A stretch of DNA of 64,000 nt from Acidovorax facilis. Its GTDB lineage: Bacteria; Pseudomonadota; Gammaproteobacteria; Burkholderiales; Burkholderiaceae_C. Below are positions 42,992 to 52,511 of this stretch, piece by piece (within the stretch, counting starts at the first letter, position 1; the number at the start of each line of letters is the position of its first letter). The notes below the pieces were generated by a model. The model made no database searches. It worked only from the letters and a program-made list of their open reading frames with translations, and was not told the DNA's origin. The stretch is taken from assembly GCF_023913775.1 (NCBI RefSeq), contig NZ_JAMXAX010000007.1, positions 1 to 64,000 of the forward strand. Direction: 5' to 3'. The position numbers and the translations under genes are program-made.

Positions 42992-44014
42992 CTACAGCGA
43001 ACCTGGCCCTGAAATCAGCCCCCGGAGCCCGGCGCTGTGCTGGGCGGCATAAAGGCCCAGGCGCACCATGGTGCGGTGGTTGAGCTCCAGGCTTACGGCC
43101 GATCGGGCCAGGGCGGATTGGATGCGGGGTTTTCCGGTGGCCGTCTGGTACAGGCTGGGCTGCGCGTGGTGGGTACCGGTGCGGTCCAGAAGGCTGGCAA
43201 CCAGCGGATGATTGGCTTTTTCGCTGCGGCGCAGCACGATGGCGGTCTCGCCGTTGTCGAGCTTCACAAAAGTCCCTGGCGGGCACAGGCCGATCGAGCG
43301 CACCAGGGTGTAGCTCACCTCATCGCGCTGGTCGATCTCCTGCCCGACGATGGCGCGTACCGAGTCGGTGGCACTGCGGCCTGCACGGGACTTGCGTGGG
43401 CTGATCATGGCTGCATAGCGGTCGATGGTGCCCAGGACGCGTGTGAGCCGGTCCACGGGGTCCTGGTTGGCCAGCGGCACACGGTCGGCCACGGTGGCAT
43501 GGTGTTGTCCCACCACGTCCAGCCAGAGCGCATCGTTGATGAACAGGCGCTCCAGCAGCATCATGCTTTCTTCCGGGTGGCTCTTGATGGCCTCTTGTTG
43601 GACCGGTGTCGGGCGTTCACGCTGTTCGGCCAGCTCATCCTGCAGGGCCGTCATGCCGATGTTCATGGTGAGGGCCGCGCGCACCAGGCTGTCGCGCTCG
43701 CGTGGTGCCAGCTGCAGTTCGTGCGCCATGATGTGGCACAAGGTGCCGCACACCAGCGCATGGGAGGCGCTATAGCCCACGGTGGATGTGGACGCCAGCT
43801 GGAACATCAGGTACAGCGCTGCGTCGATGTCGTGCGCCACCAGGTCCTGCATCCAGCTATCGAACTGGCGCACCTTGGCGGCAAAATCCTGTACCTGCAG
43901 AGGTCGCGACAGCAGCACCGACAGCGCTGATTCCAGGTCTGACCACAGGCCCAGCAAGTCCTCGTACTCGCCTTCGGCGTGGTGGGGGGTGCCGGTGGAG
44001 TGGTGGGCAGACAT
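42992..44014 (-). CDS. Degenerate HD-GYP-like protein
   Basis: A 340-residue protein whose middle part follows the helices of HD-GYP phosphodiesterases (GYSASHALVCGTLCHIMAHE, then LVRAALTMNIGMTALQDEL, SHPEESMMLLE, WLDVVGQHH). The HD dyad is replaced by Met-Asn (AALTMNIG where AALLHDIG is usual), and no GYP motif follows the HH pair. Cyclic-di-GMP hydrolysis is therefore unlikely; it may be a sensor or protein-binding relative. ATG 44014 is inferred from MSAHHSTGTP. It is adjacent to an exported aspartic protease on the same strand. Confidence 0.75.
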   Translation of the reverse strand: MSAHHSTGTPHHAEGEYEDLLGLWSDLESALSVLLSRPLQVQDFAAKVRQFDSWMQDLVAHDIDAALYLMFQLASTSTVGYSASHALVCGTLCHIMAHELQLAPRERDSLVRAALTMNIGMTALQDELAEQRERPTPVQQEAIKSHPEESMMLLERLFINDALWLDVVGQHHATVADRVPLANQDPVDRLTRVLGTIDRYAAMISPRKSRAGRSATDSVRAIVGQEIDQRDEVSYTLVRSIGLCPPGTFVKLDNGETAIVLRRSEKANHPLVASLLDRTGTHHAQPSLYQTATGKPRIQSALARSAVSLELNHRTMVRLGLYAAQHSAGLRGLISGPGSL

Positions 44015-44037
44015 GGTGGTGTGTGCAGCGGCCAGGC

Positions 44038-44685
44038 TCAGTTGCGCTTTTCCAGCACCATCTGGTCGTTGATGCGGGTCATCTGGAACTCGGTCAGAAA
44101 GCTGTTGCCCAGCAGCACGTAAGGCATGGGCTGCGGGGTGATGATGGCCTCGACCCCGAACACCTCGACATCGCCGATGCGCACTGAGTCCAGCTTCATG
44201 CGCCAACCTTGCGCCACACCATTGGCCGTGTTCATGCGCACGGGCTGGCCGTTCTGGTAGTTGAGCCCCATGCGCTCAGCATCCTGCCGCCCGATGGCCA
44301 CGGTGGAAGCACCGGTGTCCACCATGTACTGCATCACACGCCCGTTGATGGTGCCGCTGTTGATGAAATGCCCACGGCTGTCGGCCATCAATACGACGCG
44401 CTTGCCGCTTCCGCCACGGGCGCCAACGCTCACCGGGGCCTCGCCCAGCCGCAGCACGCGTCGCGTGCCATTGACTTCGATGGTGGCTTCTTCTTTGGTG
44501 ACGGTAATGACCTTGACGCCCTGGTACTCATCCCCAGCACCCACCGCCTTGGGTGGGTTGGCATCCACCACCAGCAAGGCCTTGCTGCCCAGCATGCCCG
44601 CCAGCGCCACCGCCTGCGCATGGGCCCAGGACGGAGCCAAGCACAGAGTAACCATCGCGGCCAGTGCAAAGGAGTGGATCGTCAT
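44038..44685 (-). CDS. Exported retropepsin-like aspartic protease
   Basis: A 215-residue protein with an N-terminal signal peptide (FALAAMVTLCLAPSWAHA). The clan AA active-site motif YMVDTGASTVAIG lies near residue 120, and the flap-like region and LLGNSFLTEF follow. Such TIGR02281-type proteins are periplasmic or exported dimeric proteases of unknown target. ATG 44685 was chosen because the signal peptide begins there; the upstream open frame runs into a dispersed repeat. Confidence 0.85.
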   Translation of the reverse strand: MTIHSFALAAMVTLCLAPSWAHAQAVALAGMLGSKALLVVDANPPKAVGAGDEYQGVKVITVTKEEATIEVNGTRRVLRLGEAPVSVGARGGSGKRVVLMADSRGHFINSGTINGRVMQYMVDTGASTVAIGRQDAERMGLNYQNGQPVRMNTANGVAQGWRMKLDSVRIGDVEVFGVEAIITPQPMPYVLLGNSFLTEFQMTRINDQMVLEKRN

Positions 44686-44719
44686 TCGTTGATAGCGCTG
44701 TGCGCCTCCCCCGTACCTC

Positions 44720-44820
44720 GAAACTGGCGCGGCCCAGGCGAGGGACGCCAAGCCAGGGCCGCCCCGCAGCGAGGGCGTCGTCCCCTTGGAGGGGGAAGGC
44801 GCGAAGCGACTCAGGGGGTG
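44720..44820 (-). repeat. Dispersed repeat, second copy
   Basis: On the minus strand it reads CACCCCCTGAGTCGCTTCGC, then GGGGCGGCC, and ends GGCCGCGCCAGTTTCG, matching 28149-28297 in order. It sits between yajQ and the aspartic protease gene and accounts for the open but meaningless extension of the latter. Confidence 0.7.
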
Positions 44821-44833
44821 CGCCATCTCCATC

Positions 44834-45319
44834 TCAGTCGCGGAAGTTGTCGAACGACAGGGGAACGTCCGTCACATCCTTGCGGATCAGCGCCATGGCC
44901 GCCTGCAGGTCGTCGCGCTTGGCACCCGTCACGCGCACCTTGTCCTCCTGGATGGCGGCCTGCACCTTGAGCTTGCTTTCCTTCATGAGCTTCTGGATCT
45001 TCTTGGCGAGCTCGCTCTCGATGCCGTTGCGCACCTTGATGACCTGCTTGACCTTGTCGCCGCCTATCTTCTGCACATCGCCCATGTCCAGAAAACGCAC
45101 GTCCACGTTGCGCTTGGTGAGCTTGTTGCGCAGTACATCCTCGATCTGGGTGAGCTGAAAGTCGGCGTCGCCGATCAGCGTGATGTCCTTGTCTTTGATC
45201 TCGATGCTGGCCGATGTGCCCTTGAAGTCGAAACGGGTGGCGATTTCCTTGGCGGTGTTCTCGACGGCGTTTTTCACTTCAACCAGGTTGGCTTCACAGA
45301 CGGTGTCAAAAGATGGCAT
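44834..45319 (-). CDS. yajQ: YajQ family nucleotide-binding protein
   Basis: A 161-residue protein of the YajQ family ([59 protein letters not shown]), full length. Family members bind nucleotides; in some bacteria they act as cyclic-di-GMP effectors. Whether this is so here is unknown. It is divergent from murB. Confidence 0.93.
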   Translation of the reverse strand: MPSFDTVCEANLVEVKNAVENTAKEIATRFDFKGTSASIEIKDKDITLIGDADFQLTQIEDVLRNKLTKRNVDVRFLDMGDVQKIGGDKVKQVIKVRNGIESELAKKIQKLMKESKLKVQAAIQEDKVRVTGAKRDDLQAAMALIRKDVTDVPLSFDNFRD

Positions 45320-45393
45320 GGATGGCTCTCAATCTCAGGGAAAACAGCTACAGATCGCGGGGGCCCGAAAGGACGGGTGCGACAATCGGGCCA

Positions 45394-46467
45394 ATGGTAG
45401 TCGAGAAAAACGCCCCTTTGCAGCCCTGGAACACCTTTGGCATTGCTGCGCGTGCCCAAACCCTGGTGCGTGTGCGCTCCGTGTCGGATCTGAAGGCCGT
45501 TCTGGCCGATATGGAGCTGGCCCCCGCAGCCAAGTTTGTGCTGGGCGGTGGCAGCAACATCATCCTGACCGGCGATGTGAAATCTATCGTGCTCAAGATG
45601 GAGATCAAGGGGCTGCGCTTGGTGGAGGAAACCCCCAAGGCCTGGATCGTGGAGGCGGGTGCGGGTGAGGTCTGGCACGATGCTGTGGCCTGGACGCTGG
45701 CACACGGGTTCCCGGGGCTGGAAAATCTGGCGCTCATCCCGGGCACGGTGGGCGCCTCGCCCGTGCAGAACATCGGTGCCTATGGCGTGGAGCTGCAGGA
45801 TCGGTTTGAATCGCTCGACGCCCTCGATCTGGCCACCGGCCAGTCGTTCAGCCTGGATGCTGCGCAATGCGGCTTTGGCTACCGCGACTCCGTCTTCAAG
45901 CATGCGCCGTCTGAAGCACCCGACGGCAGCGGGATGCCGCGCGGCATGGGCCTGGCGGGGCGCGCGGTCATCACCCATGTGCGGTTTCGGCTGCCCAAGC
46001 CCTGGAAGCCCGTGCTGGGCTACCTCGATCTGGAGCGCCGCCGCGCCGAGGCGGGCGTGGAGCACCCCAGTGCCCAGCAGATTTTTGACTGGATCTGCGA
46101 CATTCGCCGCGCCAAGCTGCCCGACCCTGCCGTGGTGGGCAACGCAGGCAGCTTCTTCAAGAACCCCACGGTGTCGCCCGACCAGTGCGCCGACATCATC
46201 GCGCGCGAGCCCAAGATCGTGCATTACCCCATGCCCGACGGCAGCATCAAGCTGGCGGCGGGCTGGCTGATTGATGCCTGCGGCTGGAAGGGCAAGTCCA
46301 TCGGCAAGGCGGGGGTGTACGAAAAGCAGGCCTTGGTGCTGGTCAACAGGGGGCACGGCGCCGACAGCGTGACGGGCGGCGAGGTGATGACCCTGGCCAA
46401 GGCCATCCAGACCAGCGTGTACGAGCGCTTTGGCATCCGGCTGGAGCCCGAGCCGGTGGTGGTTTAG
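45394..46467 (+). CDS. murB: UDP-N-acetylenolpyruvoylglucosamine reductase
   Basis: A 357-residue FAD enzyme that reduces UDP-GlcNAc-enolpyruvate to UDP-MurNAc in peptidoglycan synthesis. The FAD-binding part shows LGGGSNIILTGD and GASPVQNIGAYGVEL; the catalytic Ser is in NAGSFFKNP. The extra domain typical of type I MurB is present. ATG 45394 (MVVEKNAPLQPWNTFGI) was chosen since LQPWNTF starts the conserved part. A terminator at 46497 follows. Confidence 0.95.
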   Translation: MVVEKNAPLQPWNTFGIAARAQTLVRVRSVSDLKAVLADMELAPAAKFVLGGGSNIILTGDVKSIVLKMEIKGLRLVEETPKAWIVEAGAGEVWHDAVAWTLAHGFPGLENLALIPGTVGASPVQNIGAYGVELQDRFESLDALDLATGQSFSLDAAQCGFGYRDSVFKHAPSEAPDGSGMPRGMGLAGRAVITHVRFRLPKPWKPVLGYLDLERRRAEAGVEHPSAQQIFDWICDIRRAKLPDPAVVGNAGSFFKNPTVSPDQCADIIAREPKIVHYPMPDGSIKLAAGWLIDACGWKGKSIGKAGVYEKQALVLVNRGHGADSVTGGEVMTLAKAIQTSVYERFGIRLEPEPVVV

Positions 46468-46496
46468 ACCAGCAGCCAACCTTCTCCACAAAGAAA

Positions 46497-46520
46497 AAAG
46501 CCACCGTTTCCGGTGGCTTT
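46497..46520. terminator. Terminator between murB and argG
   Basis: A perfect 10-bp stem AAAGCCACCG/CGGTGGCTTT with a 4-base loop, with A and T runs at both sides, between converging genes. A dispersed repeat follows. Confidence 0.8.
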
Positions 46521-46524
46521 GCTC

Positions 46525-46580
46525 ATATATATGTAGCTGCTAGCGCTTGATGGGTAAGCGCTAGAGCCATTTTGACCCAT
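46525..46580. repeat. Dispersed palindromic repeat, copy
   Basis: TAGCTGCTAGCGCTTGATGG and GGTAAGCGCTAGAGCCATTTTG form the familiar two-arm structure. It lies directly beyond the argG stop. Confidence 0.75.
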
Positions 46581-46596
46581 ATTCTGGGTCCAAGGT

Positions 46597-48006
<1,410 letters not shown>

Positions 48007-48018
48007 TCGGCCGTCAGA

Positions 48019-48336
48019 TCAACCGAAATGGCAGATGTAGTGATAGGCCTCGGTCACGCGGATGTCGAACTTGGAGTTGCCGGGCACGCTGAATTTGTCG
48101 CCCGCCGCAGACTTGACCCAGGCGTCGGTGCCGTCGAGCTTGTATTCGCAGGACCCTGCCACGCATTCCATGATCTCGGGCGCGCCGGTGTTGAAGGTCA
48201 GCGTTGCGGGCAACACCACGCCCACCGACTTCTTGGTGCCGTCGGCAAACGTGATGCCGTGGCTCACGCACTTGCCGTCAAAGTACACATTGGCCTGGGT
48301 GGTGACGGACACGCCGTCAATTTTTTCGGTGGTCAT
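48019..48336 (-). CDS. ppnP: Pyrimidine/purine nucleoside phosphorylase PpnP
   Basis: A 105-residue cupin-like protein (formerly YaiE/DUF1255) that phosphorolyses many nucleosides. Conserved features are ANVYFDGKCVSHGITFADG, GVVLPATLTFNTGAPEIMEC, and VPGNSKFDIRV followed by YHYICHF at the end. ATG 48336 gives the standard length. Confidence 0.9.
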   Translation of the reverse strand: MTTEKIDGVSVTTQANVYFDGKCVSHGITFADGTKKSVGVVLPATLTFNTGAPEIMECVAGSCEYKLDGTDAWVKSAAGDKFSVPGNSKFDIRVTEAYHYICHFG

Positions 48337-48445
48337 GGGTGCGCTGGATAAGGTAGAGGGAAACACGGGATTTTAGGGCAGGGGGCGGGGAGCGCCGCCA
48401 AAGCGGGCCTCTGAAAAATCCCCATCAGCCGTTGGGCGCAAAAAA

Positions 48446-48465
48446 AAGAGCCCCGAAGGGCTCTT
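48446..48465 (-). terminator. Terminator of the glycine-zipper gene
   Basis: The stem AAGAGCCC/GGGCTCTT with loop, followed on the minus strand by a seven-T run. It lies just after the stop of the gene at 48488. Confidence 0.85.
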
Positions 48466-48487
48466 GGTGATGCTGGCATGCCGAGGC

Positions 48488-49144
48488 TTAGCGCCAGTAG
48501 GGGTTGCGGTGGTGCGGGTAATGAGGACGGCTGTCGTAGCCGTACTCGATCACCGTGACGGGCGGCGTCACATAAGTGGGTTGCTGCTGGTACACCGGTT
48601 GCGCAGGGTAGGTGGAGGTCACCACGCCCGGCTGGCTGTACACACCTTGTGAGGCGTAAGGATCAGGCTGGGTGGAATAGGTCTGGCCTGCAGGCTGCAC
48701 GCTCAGCGGGATCCAGCGCCCTGGATCGTTCTGGGTGCGGGTGGTGTACTGGCGCCCTGCATATTCATACACCACGTCGTAGCCCACTGTGCGATTCTCG
48801 TAATACGTCTCGGTCGTGCAGCGCTGTACGTTCTGGTACTGCGGCTGGCCACCTTCGATCTGGTTGCCAATCACGGCGCCACCGATCAGGCCAATGGCTG
48901 TGGCGGCGGCGCGGCCACTGCCTTTGCCAATGGCGTTGCCGGCTGCGCCACCCGCAATTGCGCCCATCACGGCGCCTGCTCCGGTGGTGCGGTTACCGCT
49001 ATAGACGGTCTCGTTGCCACACACCTGCTGCGGCGTCGCGACCTGCTGGACGATGGGGGTGGCCGAGAGCACGCGGCCCTGTTCCTGGGCGTTGGCCATG
49101 GTGGCGATGGCTGCCATGGCGGAAAAAATGACGATCTTTTTCAT
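48488..49144 (-). CDS. Glycine-zipper 2TM-domain envelope protein
   Basis: A 218-residue exported protein. A signal peptide covers the first 19 residues (MKKIVIFSAMAAIATMANAQ). A glycine-zipper segment at about residues 55-90 (GAGAVMGAIAGGAAGNAIGK, LIGGAVIGNQIEGG) should insert in a membrane. The C-terminal third is Tyr/Gln/Pro-rich low complexity. Related proteins are small outer-membrane or lipoprotein-like envelope components (SlyB/YMGG type). No lipobox cysteine is evident. Confidence 0.8.
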   Translation of the reverse strand: MKKIVIFSAMAAIATMANAQEQGRVLSATPIVQQVATPQQVCGNETVYSGNRTTGAGAVMGAIAGGAAGNAIGKGSGRAAATAIGLIGGAVIGNQIEGGQPQYQNVQRCTTETYYENRTVGYDVVYEYAGRQYTTRTQNDPGRWIPLSVQPAGQTYSTQPDPYASQGVYSQPGVVTSTYPAQPVYQQQPTYVTPPVTVIEYGYDSRPHYPHHRNPYWR

Positions 49145-49290
49145 GGAGAAACTCCTTTCGGGTCGGTACATAACGCACCAGACTGCAGAAAAGTTTAGGC
49201 CCGCACGGTCAATTCAGGGCCTGCCCGCCGTAAATCTGCGTAAAGATTTGTGCAATTTCTCCGGTCCTGGCGATTGATTCACGTGCCGGT

Positions 49291-49677
49291 TCAGGTGCCT
49301 GCAGCCCGTCCCAACCACATCTGCCATTGGTCGGGAGCAAAACCCACGGAAATGTGCACCTGGCCACCGTGCTGCCACTCCACCACCGGGCGTTTGATGA
49401 CGCTAGGTTGGGCCTGCATCAGGGCGCTGGCGGTATCGTCGTTGGTGACAGCTGCCTGGGCTTGCGCGTCCAGCTTTCGCCATGTGGTCCCCTGCCGATT
49501 GACCAGTTTTTGCCAGCCTGCTGCCGCCATCCAGTCGGGCAGGCGGTGGGCGGGCACCCCTTGTTTCTTGAAGTCGTGAAACTGGTAGTCCACGCCGTGT
49601 TCAGTCAACCAGGTGCGGGATTTCTTGACGGTGTCGCAGTTGGGTATGCCGTAAACGGTGATGAGTGAGGTTGTCAT
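49291..49677 (-). CDS. ArsC/Spx-family protein (YffB-like)
   Basis: A 128-residue thioredoxin-fold protein (ITVYGIPNCDTVKKSRTWLT) with a single Cys in the PNCDTVKK motif, then VNRQGTTWRKLD and SVIKRPVVE. This matches YffB/Spx-like members of the ArsC family, possibly glutathione-dependent reductases. The start at 49677 fits the family; arsenate reductase function is not implied. It is divergent from folC. Confidence 0.85.
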   Translation of the reverse strand: MTTSLITVYGIPNCDTVKKSRTWLTEHGVDYQFHDFKKQGVPAHRLPDWMAAAGWQKLVNRQGTTWRKLDAQAQAAVTNDDTASALMQAQPSVIKRPVVEWQHGGQVHISVGFAPDQWQMWLGRAAGT

Positions 49678-49725
49678 GCCGCGCATCATCCCCGAACTTG
49701 TGGCTGGGCGACAATCCCGCCCTGT

Positions 49726-51051
49726 ATGCATACCAAAATCCACACCCTGGAAGGCTGGCTCCGCCACTGCGAGCAGCTTCATCCCCGCAACATCGAAATG
49801 GGCCTGGACCGTGTCCGTGAAGTGGCACGCCGCATGGTGCTGCGGTTTGACTGCCCCGTGATCACCGTGGCGGGCACCAACGGGAAGGGCTCCACCTGCG
49901 CCATGCTGGAGGCGGTGGCGCAGCAGGCGGGCTACCGCACAGGCGTGTACACGTCGCCCCACCTTGTGCATTTCGAGGAGCGCTGCCGCGTTCACGGTGA
50001 AATTGTCAATGCTTCTGATTTGATAGCGCACTTCGAAGCTGTGGAAAGCGCCAGGGTCCAAAATGGCAATGAAATCTCCCTCACCTACTTCGAATTCACG
50101 ACGCTGGCCATCCTGCGCCTCATGAGCCATGCGCGGCTGGACTTGGCCATCCTCGAAGTGGGGCTCGGCGGGCGCCTGGATGCCACCAACGTCATTGATG
50201 CCGACTGCGCCATCATCACCAGCATCGACATCGACCACACTGAATTCCTGGGACCAGACCGCGAGAGCATCGGCCGGGAGAAGGCCGGCATCATGCGCAC
50301 GGGCCGCCCCGTGATCGTGGGCGATCCGATGGCTCCCCAGAGTGTCATCGACCATGCGCTGGAAATCGGTGCCGATTTGTGGCGTTTCGGCAAGGATTTC
50401 AATTTCTCCGGCGACAAACAGCAGTGGAGCTGGGCAGGGCGGGGCCGCCGTTATGCGGGGCTGGCCTATCCGTCGCTGCGCGGCGCCAACCAGCTGATCA
50501 ATGCCTCGGGCGTGCTGGCCGCGCTGGAGGCCCTGCGCGAGCGCATTCCCGTCACGGCCCAGGCGGTGCGCAACGGGCTGGCATTGGTGGAGCTGCCGGG
50601 GCGGTTCCAGATCGTGCCAGGCCAGCCTACGCTGGTGCTCGACGTGGCGCACAACCCGCATTCAGTGGCTGCACTCACTGCCAATCTGGATGCCATGGGG
50701 TTTTTCCCCACGACGCATGCGGTGTTCGGCGCCATGGCCGACAAGGACCTGGGGCCCATGCTCGCCAAGGTCGGCCCGCTGGTGGACCGCTGGTATTTCA
50801 CCAACCTGCCGACCCCACGCGCCGAGACTGCTGCCGTCCTGCAGCAGAAGTGGAACGCCGTGCAGATGGTGGCGGGCGGGCGCCGCGATGTGACCTCCAG
50901 TCTGCACGCAGACCCCATGGAGGCCCTGGAGGCGGCGGTGGCCGCAGCAGACCCCGCTGATAGAATCGTGGTCTTTGGCTCGTTTTACACGGTGGGTGGT
51001 GTTCTGATCAACGGAACACCTCGCCTGCACGCCAAACATCTGGGCCAATAG
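49726..51051 (+). CDS. folC: Dihydrofolate synthase / folylpolyglutamate synthase
   Basis: A 441-residue Mur-ligase-like enzyme that adds glutamate to dihydropteroate and folates. The P-loop is TVAGTNGKGSTCAML; further motifs are LEVGLGGRLDATN, SIDIDHTEFLG and DVAHNPHS. It starts the conserved operon folC-dedD-cvpA-purF. The stretch SDLIAHFEAVESARVQNGNE is encoded by DNA that resembles a decayed copy of the dispersed repeat, which may explain a few residues extra to E. coli FolC. Confidence 0.94.
   Translation: MHTKIHTLEGWLRHCEQLHPRNIEMGLDRVREVARRMVLRFDCPVITVAGTNGKGSTCAMLEAVAQQAGYRTGVYTSPHLVHFEERCRVHGEIVNASDLIAHFEAVESARVQNGNEISLTYFEFTTLAILRLMSHARLDLAILEVGLGGRLDATNVIDADCAIITSIDIDHTEFLGPDRESIGREKAGIMRTGRPVIVGDPMAPQSVIDHALEIGADLWRFGKDFNFSGDKQQWSWAGRGRRYAGLAYPSLRGANQLINASGVLAALEALRERIPVTAQAVRNGLALVELPGRFQIVPGQPTLVLDVAHNPHSVAALTANLDAMGFFPTTHAVFGAMADKDLGPMLAKVGPLVDRWYFTNLPTPRAETAAVLQQKWNAVQMVAGGRRDVTSSLHADPMEALEAAVAAADPADRIVVFGSFYTVGGVLINGTPRLHAKHLGQ
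50015..50070 (+). repeat. Possible repeat remnant inside folC
   Basis: TTTGATAGCGCACTTC, then GGAAAGCGCCAGGGTCCAAA, has the order of elements of the dispersed repeat (TTTGATAGC, GCGC-type arm, AAGCGCTAGAGGCCAAA) with several changes. It is in frame. This match is much weaker than the pepN one. Confidence 0.35.
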
Positions 51052-51084
51052 ACAGGTTCTGAGGTCCGAACGAGTCGTTACTCC

Positions 51085-51918
51085 ATGGCATTTTTCAAGT
51101 TTCGGTGGCCCGGTCAGGGTGAACAAGCTCAGGCCGAAAAGCCGTCCAAGCGCCCGCGCACCCCGCAGGCCGAGAGCATCGAGGTGATGCGGCGGCGTGC
51201 TCGCCATCGGTTGATCGGCGCCGCAGTGCTGGTGCTGATTGGGGTGATCGGTTTCCCCATGCTGTTTGACACCCAACCCCGGCCGATTCCGGTGGATATT
51301 CCCATCGAGATCCCGGACCGCAACAAGGTGGCCCCCTTGGTGGTACCCGCTCCGGTTGCTGAGGCGCCAGCGGCTGCCAAGCCTTCGACCCCGTCTTCGC
51401 AGGACGTGGCCACCGCACCGCGCCCCACGCCCCAGCGCAACAACAGTGCGGTGGGCAATGGGCTCGCGGATGGCGAGGAACTGGTGCAAGGATCGCGTTC
51501 CGCGGCTTCCAAACCTGCCCCTGCAGCGCCAGCCAAACCGGAAATAAAACCCGAACCGAAGCCAGAGCCCAAGCCGCCGGTGCCCAGCGAGCCCAAGCCT
51601 GTGCAGCGCCCGGACGAGGCTGCCCGCGCGCGTGCGCTGCTGGAAGGCCGGTCGGCAGAGCCCGCGACTGCGGCTGCCACCGCAGAGGAAGCCCGGTTCA
51701 TTGTGCAGGTGGGTGCTTTCGCAGACGCAGACAAAGCCCGTGAAGCGCGTACCAAAGTGGAGCGTGCGGGCATGAAAACCTACACCCAGGTGGTGGACAC
51801 CAAGGAGGGCAAGCGCACACGGGTTCGTGTGGGGCCTTTCACCAACCGGGCTGAGGCGGACAAGGCTGCGGCGCGCATCAAGGCGCTGGATCTGTCGGCC
51901 TCTGTGCTGACTCTGTAG
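51085..51918 (+). CDS. dedD: SPOR-domain protein, DedD-like
   Basis: A 277-residue inner-membrane cell-division protein. One membrane segment lies near residues 42-61 (RLIGAAVLVLIGVIGFPMLF). A long Pro/Ala/Lys/Glu-rich periplasmic linker follows (about 65-200), with KPEPKPEPKPP repeats. The C-terminal SPOR domain (about 205-277: FIVQVGAFADADKAREARTK, RVRVGPFTNRAEADKA) binds denuded glycan at the septum. It follows folC by 33 bases and precedes cvpA. Confidence 0.9.
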   Translation: MAFFKFRWPGQGEQAQAEKPSKRPRTPQAESIEVMRRRARHRLIGAAVLVLIGVIGFPMLFDTQPRPIPVDIPIEIPDRNKVAPLVVPAPVAEAPAAAKPSTPSSQDVATAPRPTPQRNNSAVGNGLADGEELVQGSRSAASKPAPAAPAKPEIKPEPKPEPKPPVPSEPKPVQRPDEAARARALLEGRSAEPATAAATAEEARFIVQVGAFADADKAREARTKVERAGMKTYTQVVDTKEGKRTRVRVGPFTNRAEADKAAARIKALDLSASVLTL

Positions 51919-51944
51919 GCCAGCGCCAAGGGGTTTTTGTATCC

Positions 51945-52433
51945 ATGGCTGCGCTGGACTGGATTTTTGCGGCGGTGCTGCTGGCATCGATGCTCGTAGG
52001 AGCCTGGCGCGGGCTGGTGTTCGAGGTGCTGTCTCTGGTGGGCTGGGTGGTGTCTTTTTTTGTGGCGCAATGGTTTGCCGAGGACATGGCGGCGTTGTTG
52101 CCTATGGGCGAGTCGGCCGAAGCATTGCGCTATGCCGCAGGGTTTGTGGTGGTGTTTGTTGCGTCGGTGTTTGCCTGCGGTTTTTTGACATGGCTGGCAA
52201 AAAAGCTGGTGGATGCCATCGGCCTGCGGCCTGCAGATCGTACTTTGGGGGCGGCCTTCGGGGTGTTGCGCGGGGTGGTTTTGCTGCTGGCGGTGGCCGT
52301 GGTGGCGGGCCTCACGCCCCTGCACGAAGCCTTGTGGTGGCAGGAGTCCCAAGGGGCCCCGGTGCTGGCTGAAGTGCTTCGGGGCTTGAAACCGGCGCTG
52401 CCGGAAGAATTTGGAAGGCATCTGCCTTCCTGA
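51945..52433 (+). CDS. cvpA: Colicin V production protein CvpA
   Basis: A 162-residue inner-membrane protein with four hydrophobic segments, starting MAALDWIFAAVLLASMLVGAWRG, the conserved CvpA opening. In E. coli it affects colicin V export and envelope homeostasis; the exact role is unsettled. It lies between dedD and purF as in many proteobacteria. Confidence 0.9.
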   Translation: MAALDWIFAAVLLASMLVGAWRGLVFEVLSLVGWVVSFFVAQWFAEDMAALLPMGESAEALRYAAGFVVVFVASVFACGFLTWLAKKLVDAIGLRPADRTLGAAFGVLRGVVLLLAVAVVAGLTPLHEALWWQESQGAPVLAEVLRGLKPALPEEFGRHLPS

Positions 52434-52511
52434 TAGCGATGCGGTTGCGGCCAGAAGCCGTTGCCGCTGGGTTGCCGCGGGGCTGTTCCCGCAAACGGAT
52501 GGAATACAACT

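Noticed and set aside
44686-44832. N-terminal extension of the aspartic protease
   Set aside because: The extra residues are coded by the dispersed repeat at 44720-44820; the signal peptide starts at 44685.
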